DNA of 64,000 nucleotides from Gilliamella sp. Pra-s52 (lineage in GTDB: Bacteria; Pseudomonadota; Gammaproteobacteria; Enterobacterales; Orbaceae). Both the position numbers and the translations under genes were made by a program. Under the pieces are notes generated by a model. The model made no database searches and was not told where the DNA came from. It worked only from the letters and a program-made list of their open reading frames with translations. Each line of letters starts with the position of its first letter. Position 1 is the stretch's first letter. Below are positions 15,321-22,474 of this stretch, piece by piece. The stretch lies in contig NZ_WTEY01000004.1 in NCBI RefSeq assembly GCF_009795805.1, positions 113,033 through 177,032 on the forward strand. The letters are read 5' to 3'.

Positions 15321-15689
15321 ATGATTAAGTTTGATAATAGTAGAAACGTAATAAACAGAATTCTTTCTGCATATAAATTAAAAACTGTTAAATCACTAGC
15401 AGATAGATGGGATATTACGGCCAGCGTTATAGGTAGTAGGGTTCAAAGAAATACGTTTCCCTCTGATTTTGTAATTAAATGCATATTAGATACCGGTGCA
15501 GATCTTAACTGGCTTTGCACGGGCGAGGGTGAGCCAAACATCGACGGTATCAAAACAGAAAAAAAATCAATTGAACTATCAAGCGAAGCATTAGAAAAAC
15601 TAGAACGAATTGCCGCACTAAAAAGCAGCGGTGCTATTACTGATGATGAGTATCAGTTATTGAAGGGGAGTATTTTTAAGGTTGGTTAA
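15321..15689 (+). CDS. CI-like repressor 2
   Basis: 122 residues with the same architecture as repressor 1 and a nearly identical tail. The recognition region differs ('SLADRWDITASVIGSRVQRN' against 'ALGDRWGISAGVMASRVQRN'), so different operators are likely. It starts four bases after repressor 1 in an AACTAAAAAAATG junction, without a clear own ribosome site, suggesting coupled translation. N-terminus 'MIKFDNSRNVINRI' and tail 'KSSGAITDDEYQLLKGSIF' group it with repressor 4 rather than 1 or 3. Confidence 0.85.
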   Translation: MIKFDNSRNVINRILSAYKLKTVKSLADRWDITASVIGSRVQRNTFPSDFVIKCILDTGADLNWLCTGEGEPNIDGIKTEKKSIELSSEALEKLERIAALKSSGAITDDEYQLLKGSIFKVG

Positions 15690-15690
15690 A

Positions 15691-16056
15691 ATGCGATTTG
15701 ATAAAAATACACAAAATGTTATTAAGCGCATTGTCATGGCTTATAACGCAAAAACGATCAAAGAAGCTGCTGATTTAATGAATGTTACTGCCAGCGTTAT
15801 AGGTAATAGAATCCATAGAAATTCTTTCCCGCACGATCTTGTTTTAACTTGTATTGTTGATACTGGAGTTAATCCGCAATGGCTCTGCACGGGCGAGGGA
15901 GAGCCAAACATCGACGGTATCAAAACAGAAAAAAAATCAATTGAACTATCAAGCGAAGCATTAGAAAAATTAGAACGAATTGCGGCACTAAAAAACAGTG
16001 GTGCTATTACTGATGATGAGTATCAGTTATTGAAGAGTAGTATTTTTAAGAACTAA
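15691..16056 (+). CDS. CI-like repressor 3
   Basis: 121 residues. The ATG at 15691 is one base after the repressor 2 stop (TAAAATG); a TTG nine bases earlier is less likely because the paralogues start here. It is the most diverged DNA-binding region of the four ('EAADLMNVTASVIGNRIHRN'). The tail is identical in protein to repressor 1 (KNSGAITDDEYQLLKSSIFKN, in two parts), and the following junction to repressor 4 repeats the 1-2 junction. It belongs with repressor 1 as the A-type unit of an ABAB array. Confidence 0.85.
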   Translation: MRFDKNTQNVIKRIVMAYNAKTIKEAADLMNVTASVIGNRIHRNSFPHDLVLTCIVDTGVNPQWLCTGEGEPNIDGIKTEKKSIELSSEALEKLERIAALKNSGAITDDEYQLLKSSIFKN

Positions 16057-16060
16057 AAAA

Positions 16061-16426
16061 ATGGTTAAGTTTGATAATAGTAAAAATGTTGTTAACAGAA
16101 TGGTTAATGCATACAAATTGAAAACGGTCAAAGCATTGTGTAGCCACTTTGATGTGGGGTTAAGCGTTATAACAAATAGAATATTAAGAAATTCTTTTCC
16201 TGCTGAATATGTCATTCAATGTGCATTGGAAACTGGGGCTGATTTGAGTTGGCTTTGCACGGGCGAGGGTGAACCAAATATCGACGGCATCAAAACAGAA
16301 AAAAAATCAATTGAACTATCAAGCGAAGCATTAGGAAAACTAGAACGAATTGCAGCACTAAAAAGCAGCGGTGCTATTACTGATGATGAGTATCAGTTAT
16401 TGAAGGGTGGTATTTTTAATAAATAA
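16061..16426 (+). CDS. CI-like repressor 4
   Basis: 121 residues, last of the array. The N-terminus 'MVKFDNSKNVVNRMVNAYKL' is closest to repressor 2, while the recognition region is distinct ('ALCSHFDVGLSVITNRILRN'). The SHOCT-like tail ends KGGIFNK with a few changes (Glu to Gly in 'EALGKLERI'). It is followed after 17 bases by a membrane-protein gene with a strong ribosome site, so all five genes probably share a transcript. Confidence 0.85.
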   Translation: MVKFDNSKNVVNRMVNAYKLKTVKALCSHFDVGLSVITNRILRNSFPAEYVIQCALETGADLSWLCTGEGEPNIDGIKTEKKSIELSSEALGKLERIAALKSSGAITDDEYQLLKGGIFNK

Positions 16427-16443
16427 TAAAAAAGGAGGAAATA

Positions 16444-17295
16444 ATGGAAAATCAAAAACCAGATGAAGAAGGTAGTATTTTATTTAAAGAAATAGGTTTC
16501 TTTGGCATTGTTTTAACGGCTTTATTATATGTGAGTGTATATGCATGCGAGGTAATAACCGCTTTTTATTTTGGATTTGATGTTGATTTAATATCATTAC
16601 CAATGTCTGTTGTTATAAAAGATAGCGTATTGATTTTAAATGTAATATTATTGCTTTTATTGGTTTCATCGCTCTATCTTTTTATAAAAAAAGAAAAAAT
16701 AGAAATAAAAATAGTTGAAATATTCAATAAAATAAAAATAGCTGAAATATTCAATAAAAAAACTACTGAAAAGCCTAATTGTAAAATTTTTAAGATAATT
16801 TTGGGAATATTAATTTTGAGTATGATTTTTTTGGGCTGTTACTATTGCTTTTTTCTACAGAAAGAGAATCGGTATTATTTTTTCTTCGTAATTACCTATT
16901 TATCTATTATGTTTTTTGTAAAAAAAATAGTTTCTTCAAAGAAACTTATACAATTATTTTATTTCCTGTTTATATTTTTTGCTTTGTGGTTTATGCTAGT
17001 TGCATTGTTGTTTTATTTTTTTGTGCTACAGGATTTTAAACCCAAAAAATCATTTAAATACAATGAACAAGACTACATTTTATTAAGAAATTATGACGGT
17101 AATCTAGTGGCAACAAAGGCTACTATAATACAACAAGAGAAATGCTGTTTTAACGATGAAATTTTATATTTACCGAAAGAAATTTTAAAAGAAGGTTTAA
17201 CTTTTAAAAAAGTAAATTTTATCGGTAATTGTGATGAATTAACTATATTAAAACGAAGAAAATTTTTGAATTGGAATCGTTTTTTAGTTCGATAG
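16444..17295 (+). CDS. Polytopic membrane protein downstream of the repressor array
   Basis: The 283-residue protein has five strongly hydrophobic segments (about 17-43, 59-81, 113-138, 143-160, 168-194) and a cytosolic or periplasmic C-terminal domain of about 85 residues with two adjacent cysteines (EKCCFND). No family recognised. The ribosome site AAAGGAGG is near-perfect. An in-frame 27-bp duplication (16705-16758) repeats IKI(V/A)EIFNK between helices 2 and 3. As a lysogen-expressed membrane protein beside the repressors it fits a superinfection-exclusion or abortive-infection role, but this is inference. Confidence 0.7.
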   Translation: MENQKPDEEGSILFKEIGFFGIVLTALLYVSVYACEVITAFYFGFDVDLISLPMSVVIKDSVLILNVILLLLLVSSLYLFIKKEKIEIKIVEIFNKIKIAEIFNKKTTEKPNCKIFKIILGILILSMIFLGCYYCFFLQKENRYYFFFVITYLSIMFFVKKIVSSKKLIQLFYFLFIFFALWFMLVALLFYFFVLQDFKPKKSFKYNEQDYILLRNYDGNLVATKATIIQQEKCCFNDEILYLPKEILKEGLTFKKVNFIGNCDELTILKRRKFLNWNRFLVR

Positions 17296-17447
17296 CTTGA
17301 AAAGTTGCCATTTGTGCTTATATATATTTATATTGACGCTTATTACCCTTTATTGGCGGTTATTAATATCCAATAAAGCGATTTTAATATTGATTGTAGA
17401 TATAAAATATGGTGTAATAGTCGACAGCGATATTATTCTAATAATAA

Positions 17448-17482
17448 AAAGCTCATGGTTAAACACCTTGGGCTTTCGTTTT
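17448..17482 (+). terminator. Intrinsic terminator after the membrane-protein gene
   Basis: AAAGCTC (17448-17454) pairs with GGGCTTT (17470-17476) and is followed by CGTTTTTT. It ends transcription of the repressor/membrane-protein block. The roughly 150 bases between the stop at 17295 and this hairpin hold no convincing gene. Confidence 0.7.
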
Positions 17483-17498
17483 TTGAAGAGGGACTATA

Positions 17499-17850
17499 GT
17501 GACCAATAATCAACCTTGCCATATTGACTACGATTTTGCAGTTGAATTATACAATCGTATTATTGATGTAGCATCTTGGTTTATCGTGGATGTTAATGTA
17601 GAGAAAAAAAACAATCGAAGAACTAAAAAATAATGATCCGTCTTTAAGTGGAATGTCAAAACAAACAAGAAAACTTGCAATGATTATCGACTTACTTTTA
17701 GATACTGGGGTTTGGGATGGTCAACGAATTGTAGAAAATGCGAAACAAGCTGTTTGCTTAATGGATCAAATTGTTAATGGCATCAATAATAACAATGAAA
17801 TCAGCATAAAAGATGCTGCTTGTAAATTAAAATTGATGCATAAAGAATAG
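17499..17850 (+). pseudogene. Small prophage protein split by a frameshift at an A8 run
   Basis: A frame from GTG 17499 (after AGAGGG) reads 'TNNQPCHIDYDFAVELYNRI' and runs into stop 17631 as '...EKKNNRRTKK'. If one A is skipped in the run of eight A at 17604-17611, it continues as 'EKKTIEELKNNDPSLSGMSK' straight into the open frame that ends at 17850 ('...AACKLKLMHKE'), giving about 116 residues. Both halves look coding. Either the gene is broken, or expression uses slippage at A8, or the second half is made from the ATG at 17653. Family unknown; helical, acidic first half. Confidence 0.65.
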
Positions 17851-17887
17851 TATCATTATTATTAGTACAAACAGAAGAGGATATAGC

Positions 17888-18007
17888 ATGTCAAAAATAA
17901 ATAGAACTGCATTATTGAAAGAAGCTATCGCTTGCGTTAAAGAGATCGAAAAGATCCAGCGCTTCATTGATGAAAAAATTGAAGCTCAAAATAAGCAAGC
18001 AGCTTAA
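17888..18007 (+). CDS. Small helical protein, 39 residues
   Basis: 39 codons starting MSKINRTALLKEAIACVKEI and ending 'EKIEAQNKQAA', with ribosome site GAGGAT nine bases upstream. Predicted a single amphipathic helix or coiled coil. No family recognised. It lies between the frameshifted gene and the integrase, with its own terminator directly downstream, which supports an expressed small gene. Confidence 0.6.
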   Translation: MSKINRTALLKEAIACVKEIEKIQRFIDEKIEAQNKQAA

Positions 18008-18027
18008 TCTAGCTTAGTTAAGAAAAT

Positions 18028-18056
18028 AAAGCCCGTTTTAGTTACGGGCTTTTTAA
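18028..18056 (+). terminator. Intrinsic terminator before the integrase
   Basis: AAAGCCCG (18028-18035) and CGGGCTTTT (18045-18053) form a clean stem with a T run, 21 bases after the 39-residue gene. The integrase start codon follows within 15 bases, so int must be expressed from read-through or a promoter within the hairpin region. Confidence 0.85.
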
Positions 18057-18066
18057 TATCCGAAAA

Positions 18067-19074
18067 ATGACTATTAGAAAACAACAAAACGGCAAATGGC
18101 TTTTTGAAAAATATTTAGAGGGCGGCAGGCGCATTCGTAAAATGTTTGCAACTAAAGGCGAAGCACTTGCATATGAAAACTATATCGAAGAACAAGCAGC
18201 TACCAAGCCTTGGATTGCTGAAAAGCAAGATCGGCGGCGGTTGTCTGATTTGGTTAATACTTGGTACCAATCACATGGGCAGACACTAAAAGACGGTGAG
18301 CGAGTAAAAAAGATACTGGAGTTTATTTGCCAGTCAACTAACGATCCGCTAGCTAGCGATTTTACTACCAAAACCTTTACAGACTATCGAAAAAAGCGCA
18401 TGAATGGCGAGCTTTACAGAACTGATTCAGTAAAGACCGTATCATTACGTACATTAAACCTTGAATTGGTTTATCTTCGTGCTATGTTTAATGAATTGTC
18501 GAGGTTAGGGGAGTGGGATCGCCCAAATCCTGTTGAAAATATCAAACAGTTTAAAACTGATGAGTCAGAAATGGCTTTCTTATCTAATGAACAGATAAAA
18601 TCTTTACTAGATGAATGCGCCAATAGCAACGTTAGCAACCTGCTGCTAATGGTGAAAATTGGATTATCTACAGGAGCAAGGTGGTCAGAAATAGCTAACC
18701 TAAAATTATCACAGATAACACCTTATAAGATAACCTACACCAAAACGAAAGGGCGACGCAATCGAACTGTTCCAATCACAAAAGAGCTTTACGAACTAAT
18801 TCCAAAAGATAATAATAAAATATTTAATGGTAGTCATGAGCGAGCTTTTGAAAGAGCGATCGAAAGGGCTGAAATTGAGCTACCAAACGGGCAACTAACC
18901 CACGTATTACGCCACACTTTTGCCAGTCATTTTATGATGAACGGTGGCAATATTTTAGTATTACAAAAAATACTTGGGCATACAGATATTAAAACAACAA
19001 TGCGATACGCTCACTTAGCCCCCGATCATCTAGAAGAAGCAACCACATTAAACCCGCTATCTAATATAAAATAA
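18067..19074 (+). CDS. int: P2-like tyrosine recombinase integrase
   Basis: The 335-residue site-specific recombinase integrates and, with Cox, excises the prophage. The N-terminal arm-binding domain is 1-60, the SAM-like core-binding domain about 65-155 and the catalytic domain 165-335, with Arg in 'STGARWSE', 'HVLRHTFASHF' (H-x-x-R), 'LGHTDIKTT' and nucleophile Tyr in 'MRYAHLAP'. Length and spacing match P2 Int (337). It reads toward the tRNA-Leu fragment, the normal layout for int beside attP-derived DNA. Confidence 0.95.
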   Translation: MTIRKQQNGKWLFEKYLEGGRRIRKMFATKGEALAYENYIEEQAATKPWIAEKQDRRRLSDLVNTWYQSHGQTLKDGERVKKILEFICQSTNDPLASDFTTKTFTDYRKKRMNGELYRTDSVKTVSLRTLNLELVYLRAMFNELSRLGEWDRPNPVENIKQFKTDESEMAFLSNEQIKSLLDECANSNVSNLLLMVKIGLSTGARWSEIANLKLSQITPYKITYTKTKGRRNRTVPITKELYELIPKDNNKIFNGSHERAFERAIERAEIELPNGQLTHVLRHTFASHFMMNGGNILVLQKILGHTDIKTTMRYAHLAPDHLEEATTLNPLSNIK

Positions 19075-19107
19075 ATGGCGGTAAAATGGCGGTAGAGCTG
19101 ATTTATA

Positions 19108-19119
19108 TTAGTGTTTATT
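19108..19119. promoter_or_regulatory. Candidate Cox/Int arm site near attR
   Basis: TTAGTGTTTATT exactly repeats 14840-14851 in the early control region. The surrounding 19101-19135 contains further TTATT/GTTTATT strings. In P2 and 186, Cox/Apl binds both the promoter region and the att arm, so shared sites are expected. Just upstream ATGGCGGTAAA is repeated twice (about 19074-19094). Confidence 0.5.
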
Positions 19120-19185
19120 GTTGCTTATTACACTTTTAACTAATTGATTTTTAATTAAGTTATTGTTTTTTAAAAGACGATTACA

Positions 19186-19243
19186 GGATTCAAAATCCGC
19201 CGCCCTTAAAAGCGTGTCGGTTCGAGTCCGACCACTGGCACCA
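19186..19243 (+). other. attR: Prophage right attachment site, 3' part of tRNA-Leu(CAA)
   Basis: GGATTCAAAATCC (anticodon stem-loop, CAA), a variable arm, TCGGTTCGAGTCCGA (T arm) and CCACTGGCACCA make the 3' 58 bases of a tRNA-Leu(CAA) like leuX. The D arm and 5' acceptor strand are absent, so this is not a working tRNA. Phages that use tRNA 3' ends leave the intact gene at the other end, so the complete tRNA and the left prophage boundary should lie upstream of this window. leuX is a common integration hot spot in enterobacteria. Confidence 0.9.
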
Positions 19244-19640
19244 ATAAAATCAATAGATTATCTTAACTTTTCTTATGTCGCAACTTTATTAAAAAGTAGT
19301 AAATGGCAGTTAAGATTTTCAGAAACTTATCAGCATAGATTTCTATCATACTGAATTGCTAAAATTAGTATAAGCCATAAATTTTAGTTATAATAGATTA
19401 ATGAATAATTTATTTTAAATTTTGGTATACTGATCATTTTGGCAGATAGTATCACTTTTCGTTAGACCATGTAAAATCTTGATATCAGTCCGAATCTAGG
19501 TTTTTTACATGTAAATCATAAAACATTAGTTTGGTTTTTAAGTAAAATAATTATATTTTTCCTTAATGGCAATGCAAAAAAATTATTTTGAAAATAAATT
19601 GAGTTATAATTAATATCATTAAAACTAAGAAAAAAGGACA
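19244..19640. other. AT-rich host spacer before htpX
   Basis: About 400 bases with no convincing gene. An imperfect inverted repeat, CATGTAAAA and TTTTACATG (about 19469 and 19505), could be a regulatory hairpin upstream of htpX. TATAATAG near 19390 and TTATAATT near 19604 are candidate -10 elements. A ribosome site AAAGGAC precedes htpX. Confidence 0.6.
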
Positions 19641-19647
19641 CTTTACT

Positions 19648-20517
19648 ATGATGCGAGCAGGGTTATTTATTCTAACTAACTTAGCTGTTATGTTTGTATT
19701 TGGAATCATTCTAAGTATCTTAGGCGTTGATTCATATAGTACTCTAGGTTTACTTATTTTTGCAGCAATATTTGGTTTTGGAGGTTCTTTCATATCTCTT
19801 CTGTTATCTAAGCGAATGGCTTTGCGGTCAGTAGGGGGAGAGATCATTACTCAACCGAGTAATAGTCAAGAACAGTGGTTGCTTGACATTGTCCGTCGCT
19901 TATCAACAGAACTTAATATAAAAATACCAGATGTAGCTATCTATCACGCCCACGATGTTAATGCTTTTGCTACAGGTGCAACTAAAAATAGCTCACTTGT
20001 TGCCGTTAGTTCTGGCTTATTAAATACTATGACCCAAGATGAGGCTGAAGCAGTAATTGGTCATGAAATGAGTCATATAGCTAATGGTGATATGGTCACA
20101 ATGACTTTATTACAAGGTGTACTTAATACTTTTGTTATTTTTATTTCAAGAATTTTAGCCTCTGTTGTAGCTCAAGCATTAGATGACCGTAATCGTGGTT
20201 TATCACAACTAGCGTATTTCGTGATAGTCATGGTGTTTGAAACAGTATTTGGTATTTTAGCTAGTTTAATAGCCATGTGGTTTTCTCGTTATCGAGAATT
20301 TCACGCCGATGCTGGTTCGGCTAAATTAGTAGGCAGCACAAAGATGATTGCTGCGTTAGAAAAACTAAAAACTAGCCATGAACCAATTGAAGATACTTCA
20401 ATTTTAGCATTCTGTATTAATGGTGCGAAAAAAGCAAAATTTTCTGAATTGTTTATGTCTCATCCACCATTAGAAAAACGTATAGAAGCTTTACGAAACC
20501 AAACTTACCAAAGTTAA
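19648..20517 (+). CDS. htpX: Inner-membrane zinc protease HtpX
   Basis: The 289-residue M48 metalloprotease degrades misfolded inner-membrane proteins, partly overlapping FtsH. Two N-terminal membrane helices (about 5-25 and 31-54), zinc motif HEMSH (139-143), two further hydrophobic segments (150-175 and 190-215), and the third zinc ligand Glu in '[12 protein letters not shown]' near 224. Length matches E. coli HtpX (293). The MM start after AAAGGAC aligns with 'MMRIALFLLTNLAVM' of E. coli. It is monocistronic, first host gene right of the prophage. Confidence 0.95.
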   Translation: MMRAGLFILTNLAVMFVFGIILSILGVDSYSTLGLLIFAAIFGFGGSFISLLLSKRMALRSVGGEIITQPSNSQEQWLLDIVRRLSTELNIKIPDVAIYHAHDVNAFATGATKNSSLVAVSSGLLNTMTQDEAEAVIGHEMSHIANGDMVTMTLLQGVLNTFVIFISRILASVVAQALDDRNRGLSQLAYFVIVMVFETVFGILASLIAMWFSRYREFHADAGSAKLVGSTKMIAALEKLKTSHEPIEDTSILAFCINGAKKAKFSELFMSHPPLEKRIEALRNQTYQS

Positions 20518-20605
20518 TGATTAGAAAATACAAGCATTATTGAATAAATAATGCTTGTAAAATAAAGAACAAGCTACCAATTAGTTATATTTCAAAGAGT
20601 TCATA

Positions 20606-21255
20606 ATGTCATATCGTATCACCAATAATAAATTAGAATTACTTAGCCCAGCCAAAAATATCGAAATAGCAAAGCAAGCTATATTACATGGTGCTGATGC
20701 TGTATACATTGGTGGACCAAACTTTGGTGCTAGACATAATGCTAGTAATTCAGTATGTGATATTGCCCAGTTAGTTGAGTTTGCTCATCGTTATTATGCA
20801 AAAGTTTTTGTAACCTTAAATACCATACTTCACGATAATGAACTTGAACTGGTAAGACAATTGATATGGCAATTTTATGATGCGGGTGTGGATGCATTAA
20901 TTGTACAAGATATGGGAATTTTAAGTATGGATATTCCCCCTATTGATTTACATGCTAGCACTCAAATGGATATCAGAACCCTCGAAAAAGCCAAGTTTTT
21001 ATCTGATGTGGGATTTTCACAAATTGTATTAGCGCGTGAACTAAAAAACATTGCTTACGTTTTGCATTTAATTTATGCCCGAAGCAAGCTAAAGGTATTC
21101 AAGGGGTGAAAAGTAAAGTAACACCAATGAAATTGGTTCAAAATAATGAGGAATTATTATTAAAATTCAACTGTAAAGCTTGTGAAATGCAAGTTTGGGG
21201 AAAAATCAAAAAACATATTTTAAAAATGCCACTTCTTGGAATAACAGTGAAATAA
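20606..21255 (+). pseudogene. rlhA: rlhA remnant with a large internal deletion
   Basis: RlhA (YdcP) hydroxylates 23S rRNA C2501 and is about 650 residues in E. coli. Here the first roughly 150 residues ('RLELLSPA'-type start through 'FSQIVLARELKNI') are intact, then the sequence jumps in another frame to the C-terminal part: LRFAFNLCPKQAKG, 'TPMKLVQNNEELLLKFNCKA' and KIKKHILKMPLLG, ending at 21255. The middle, with the U32-type catalytic segment and Fe-S cysteines, is missing, so no active enzyme is made. A 167-residue stub could still be translated to 21109. Confidence 0.9.
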
Positions 21256-21306
21256 ATAACAAATTAATTCGCAACATTACATATTATTTAACATAATATA
21301 CATTAT
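21240..21306 (+). repeat. 67-bp perfect inverted repeat, left arm
   Basis: Bases 21240-21306 are the exact reverse complement of 22318-22384. The arm begins inside the last codons of the rlhA remnant (GAATAACAGTGAAATAA) and runs into the spacer. Together the arms bound a 1,145-bp segment with one leftward gene. Confidence 0.95.
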
Positions 21307-21400
21307 TTTAATCTTAACATGCTATATTTATTAACTTATTTGAAGTGGAAAGAGTCTTTCCCTCTATCCACTATTTAACTCAAGTGAAAGAGATTAATTA

Positions 21401-21913
21401 TTATAAAGAATTAAATTCATTCTTATTTTGCTCTTTATCAAATTTTCGAATTTCATTTACTTTTTTATTAAACTCTTCTGAAATATATGTGATATGTAAA
21501 TCAAAAGAAGAATGGGGGGCATCTAAAATGATTAAAGATTGATCATCTTTATATTCAACATGTCTATCGCCAACAAGTGGTATACTTTGTTTTAACAACT
21601 TATATTTTTGGAATAAATTATTATTTATAGAATCAAATTTATAACTGCTAAATGTAGCAACTACACTGAGTAATATGTTGTTTTCTTTTGAAAAGATAAG
21701 TAACACTCGGTTTAAGCCATCTAAGGATAGTTCTTTTGTGTCAATAAGGTACGTTGAACCTTGTGAGTAATAATTTACCCCATTTTCAACTAAATTATAT
21801 TTTTCTTTTGTTTTCTCTAATGTTGCTTTGTTAATTTCAAGTCCAAATGGAGCTGGATTTGCATACAATAATGGACAAACCAATAAAGTAACTATAAGTA
21901 ATAATGTTCTCAT
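21401..21913 (-). CDS. Secreted hypothetical protein
   Basis: The 170-residue protein begins with a clear Sec signal peptide (MRTLLLIVTLLVCPLLYANP, likely cleavage after the Ala-Asn region near 18-19). The mature part starts 'APFGLEINKATLEKTKEKYN', a pattern seen in small periplasmic or lipoprotein-like proteins of gammaproteobacteria with 'GLEIGKTT' starts and no known role. Its cysteine is in the signal region and does not fit a lipobox well. It is the only gene inside the 67-bp inverted-repeat segment; an imperfect hairpin (about 21341-21369) lies past its stop. Confidence 0.7.
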   Translation of the reverse strand: MRTLLLIVTLLVCPLLYANPAPFGLEINKATLEKTKEKYNLVENGVNYYSQGSTYLIDTKELSLDGLNRVLLIFSKENNILLSVVATFSSYKFDSINNNLFQKYKLLKQSIPLVGDRHVEYKDDQSLIILDAPHSSFDLHITYISEEFNKKVNEIRKFDKEQNKNEFNSL

Positions 21914-22044
21914 TCTTAAATTCCTATTGTGTATATCTTTTATTTTTAAACTAAATCAGTATATTTGAAAATCATGGTTGTGTAAATATACGAGAATTTC
22001 TTAATTAACTGATTTTGTTTATAATCAGAAAAAACTCTTTATCT

Positions 22045-22284
22045 ATACAACCACCTTTGACGCTAATCAAGTTTTCGAATGTTCAGTGACACCCGAACTT
22101 TACCACGGTTATTTATCTTTTTGGCTTGCTAATTTTATATAGTCTTCATTTGTTAAAATGATTTCTCAGATTCATGGTCGATCCACGAAATCTGAACAGT
22201 GTAACAAAAATAAAAAATGAATTTGGTGAAAACTCAACAGTGCCACAGATTTTTAAATTAGCGTCATGATTTTGTTGGTTGTAT
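22045..22284. mobile_element. MITE-like element with inverted ends
   Basis: ATACAACCA...TGACGCTAAT (22045-22067) at one end is mirrored by ATTAGCGTCA...TGGTTGTAT (22257-22284) at the other, giving about 19 matched bases interrupted by a short unequal spacer over a 240-bp AT-rich element without a gene. An internal near-palindrome CAGATTCATGG/CACGAAATCTG lies near 22168-22196. It looks like a non-autonomous insertion element or decayed IS. Target duplications are not obvious. The remainder of 21914-22474 holds no gene apart from the inverted-repeat arm. Confidence 0.5.
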
Positions 22285-22317
22285 CTACAGAATTCATGTA
22301 CATCCATCATGGTTCGC

Positions 22318-22384
22318 ATAATGTATATTATGTTAAATAATATGTAATGTTGCGAATTAATTTGTTATTTATTTCACTGTTATT
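22318..22384 (-). repeat. 67-bp perfect inverted repeat, right arm
   Basis: Exact reverse complement of 21240-21306, located 91 bp upstream of the fnr start. It includes, on the minus strand, a copy of the final rlhA codons. It therefore sits in the likely fnr promoter region, where inversion of the segment would change upstream sequence. Confidence 0.95.
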
Positions 22385-22474
22385 AAATAATAATATAGTT
22401 AGTAATTTTTGTTTTATTTATAAAGTATGATAACCTAATCATCTAATAAATTATGATTATATTTTTCTATTAAT

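Larger units (their letters stand above)
15140..16420 (+). repeat. 370-bp tandem repeat underlying the repressor array
   Basis: The conserved block beginning TGGCTNTGCAC starts at 15140, 15510, 15880 and 16250, exactly 370 bp apart each time. About 170 bp of each unit (end of the CI domain through the SHOCT-like tail) is nearly identical in DNA, while about 200 bp encoding the HTH has diverged. Copies 1 and 3 share one tail variant plus junction, copies 2 and 4 another, pointing to duplication of a two-gene unit of 740 bp. Confidence 0.9.

Noticed and set aside
14951..16426. CRISPR-like or simple tandem repeat reading of the 370-bp period
   Set aside because: Units are protein-coding with conserved frames; repeat length and content do not fit CRISPR. 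No CRISPR array was seen in the window.
17297..17509. Rightward 70-codon frame after the membrane protein
   Set aside because: TTG start without ribosome site, runs through a strong terminator, hydrophobic AT-driven composition.
19186..19243. Functional tRNA-Leu gene at the right prophage end
   Set aside because: The D arm and 5' acceptor strand are absent; upstream bases cannot pair with CCACTGGC, so this is an att fragment.
21105..21255. Separate small Cys-containing gene after the rlhA stub
   Set aside because: It aligns with the C-terminus of RlhA, including KIKKHILKMPL, so it is the other end of the deleted gene.
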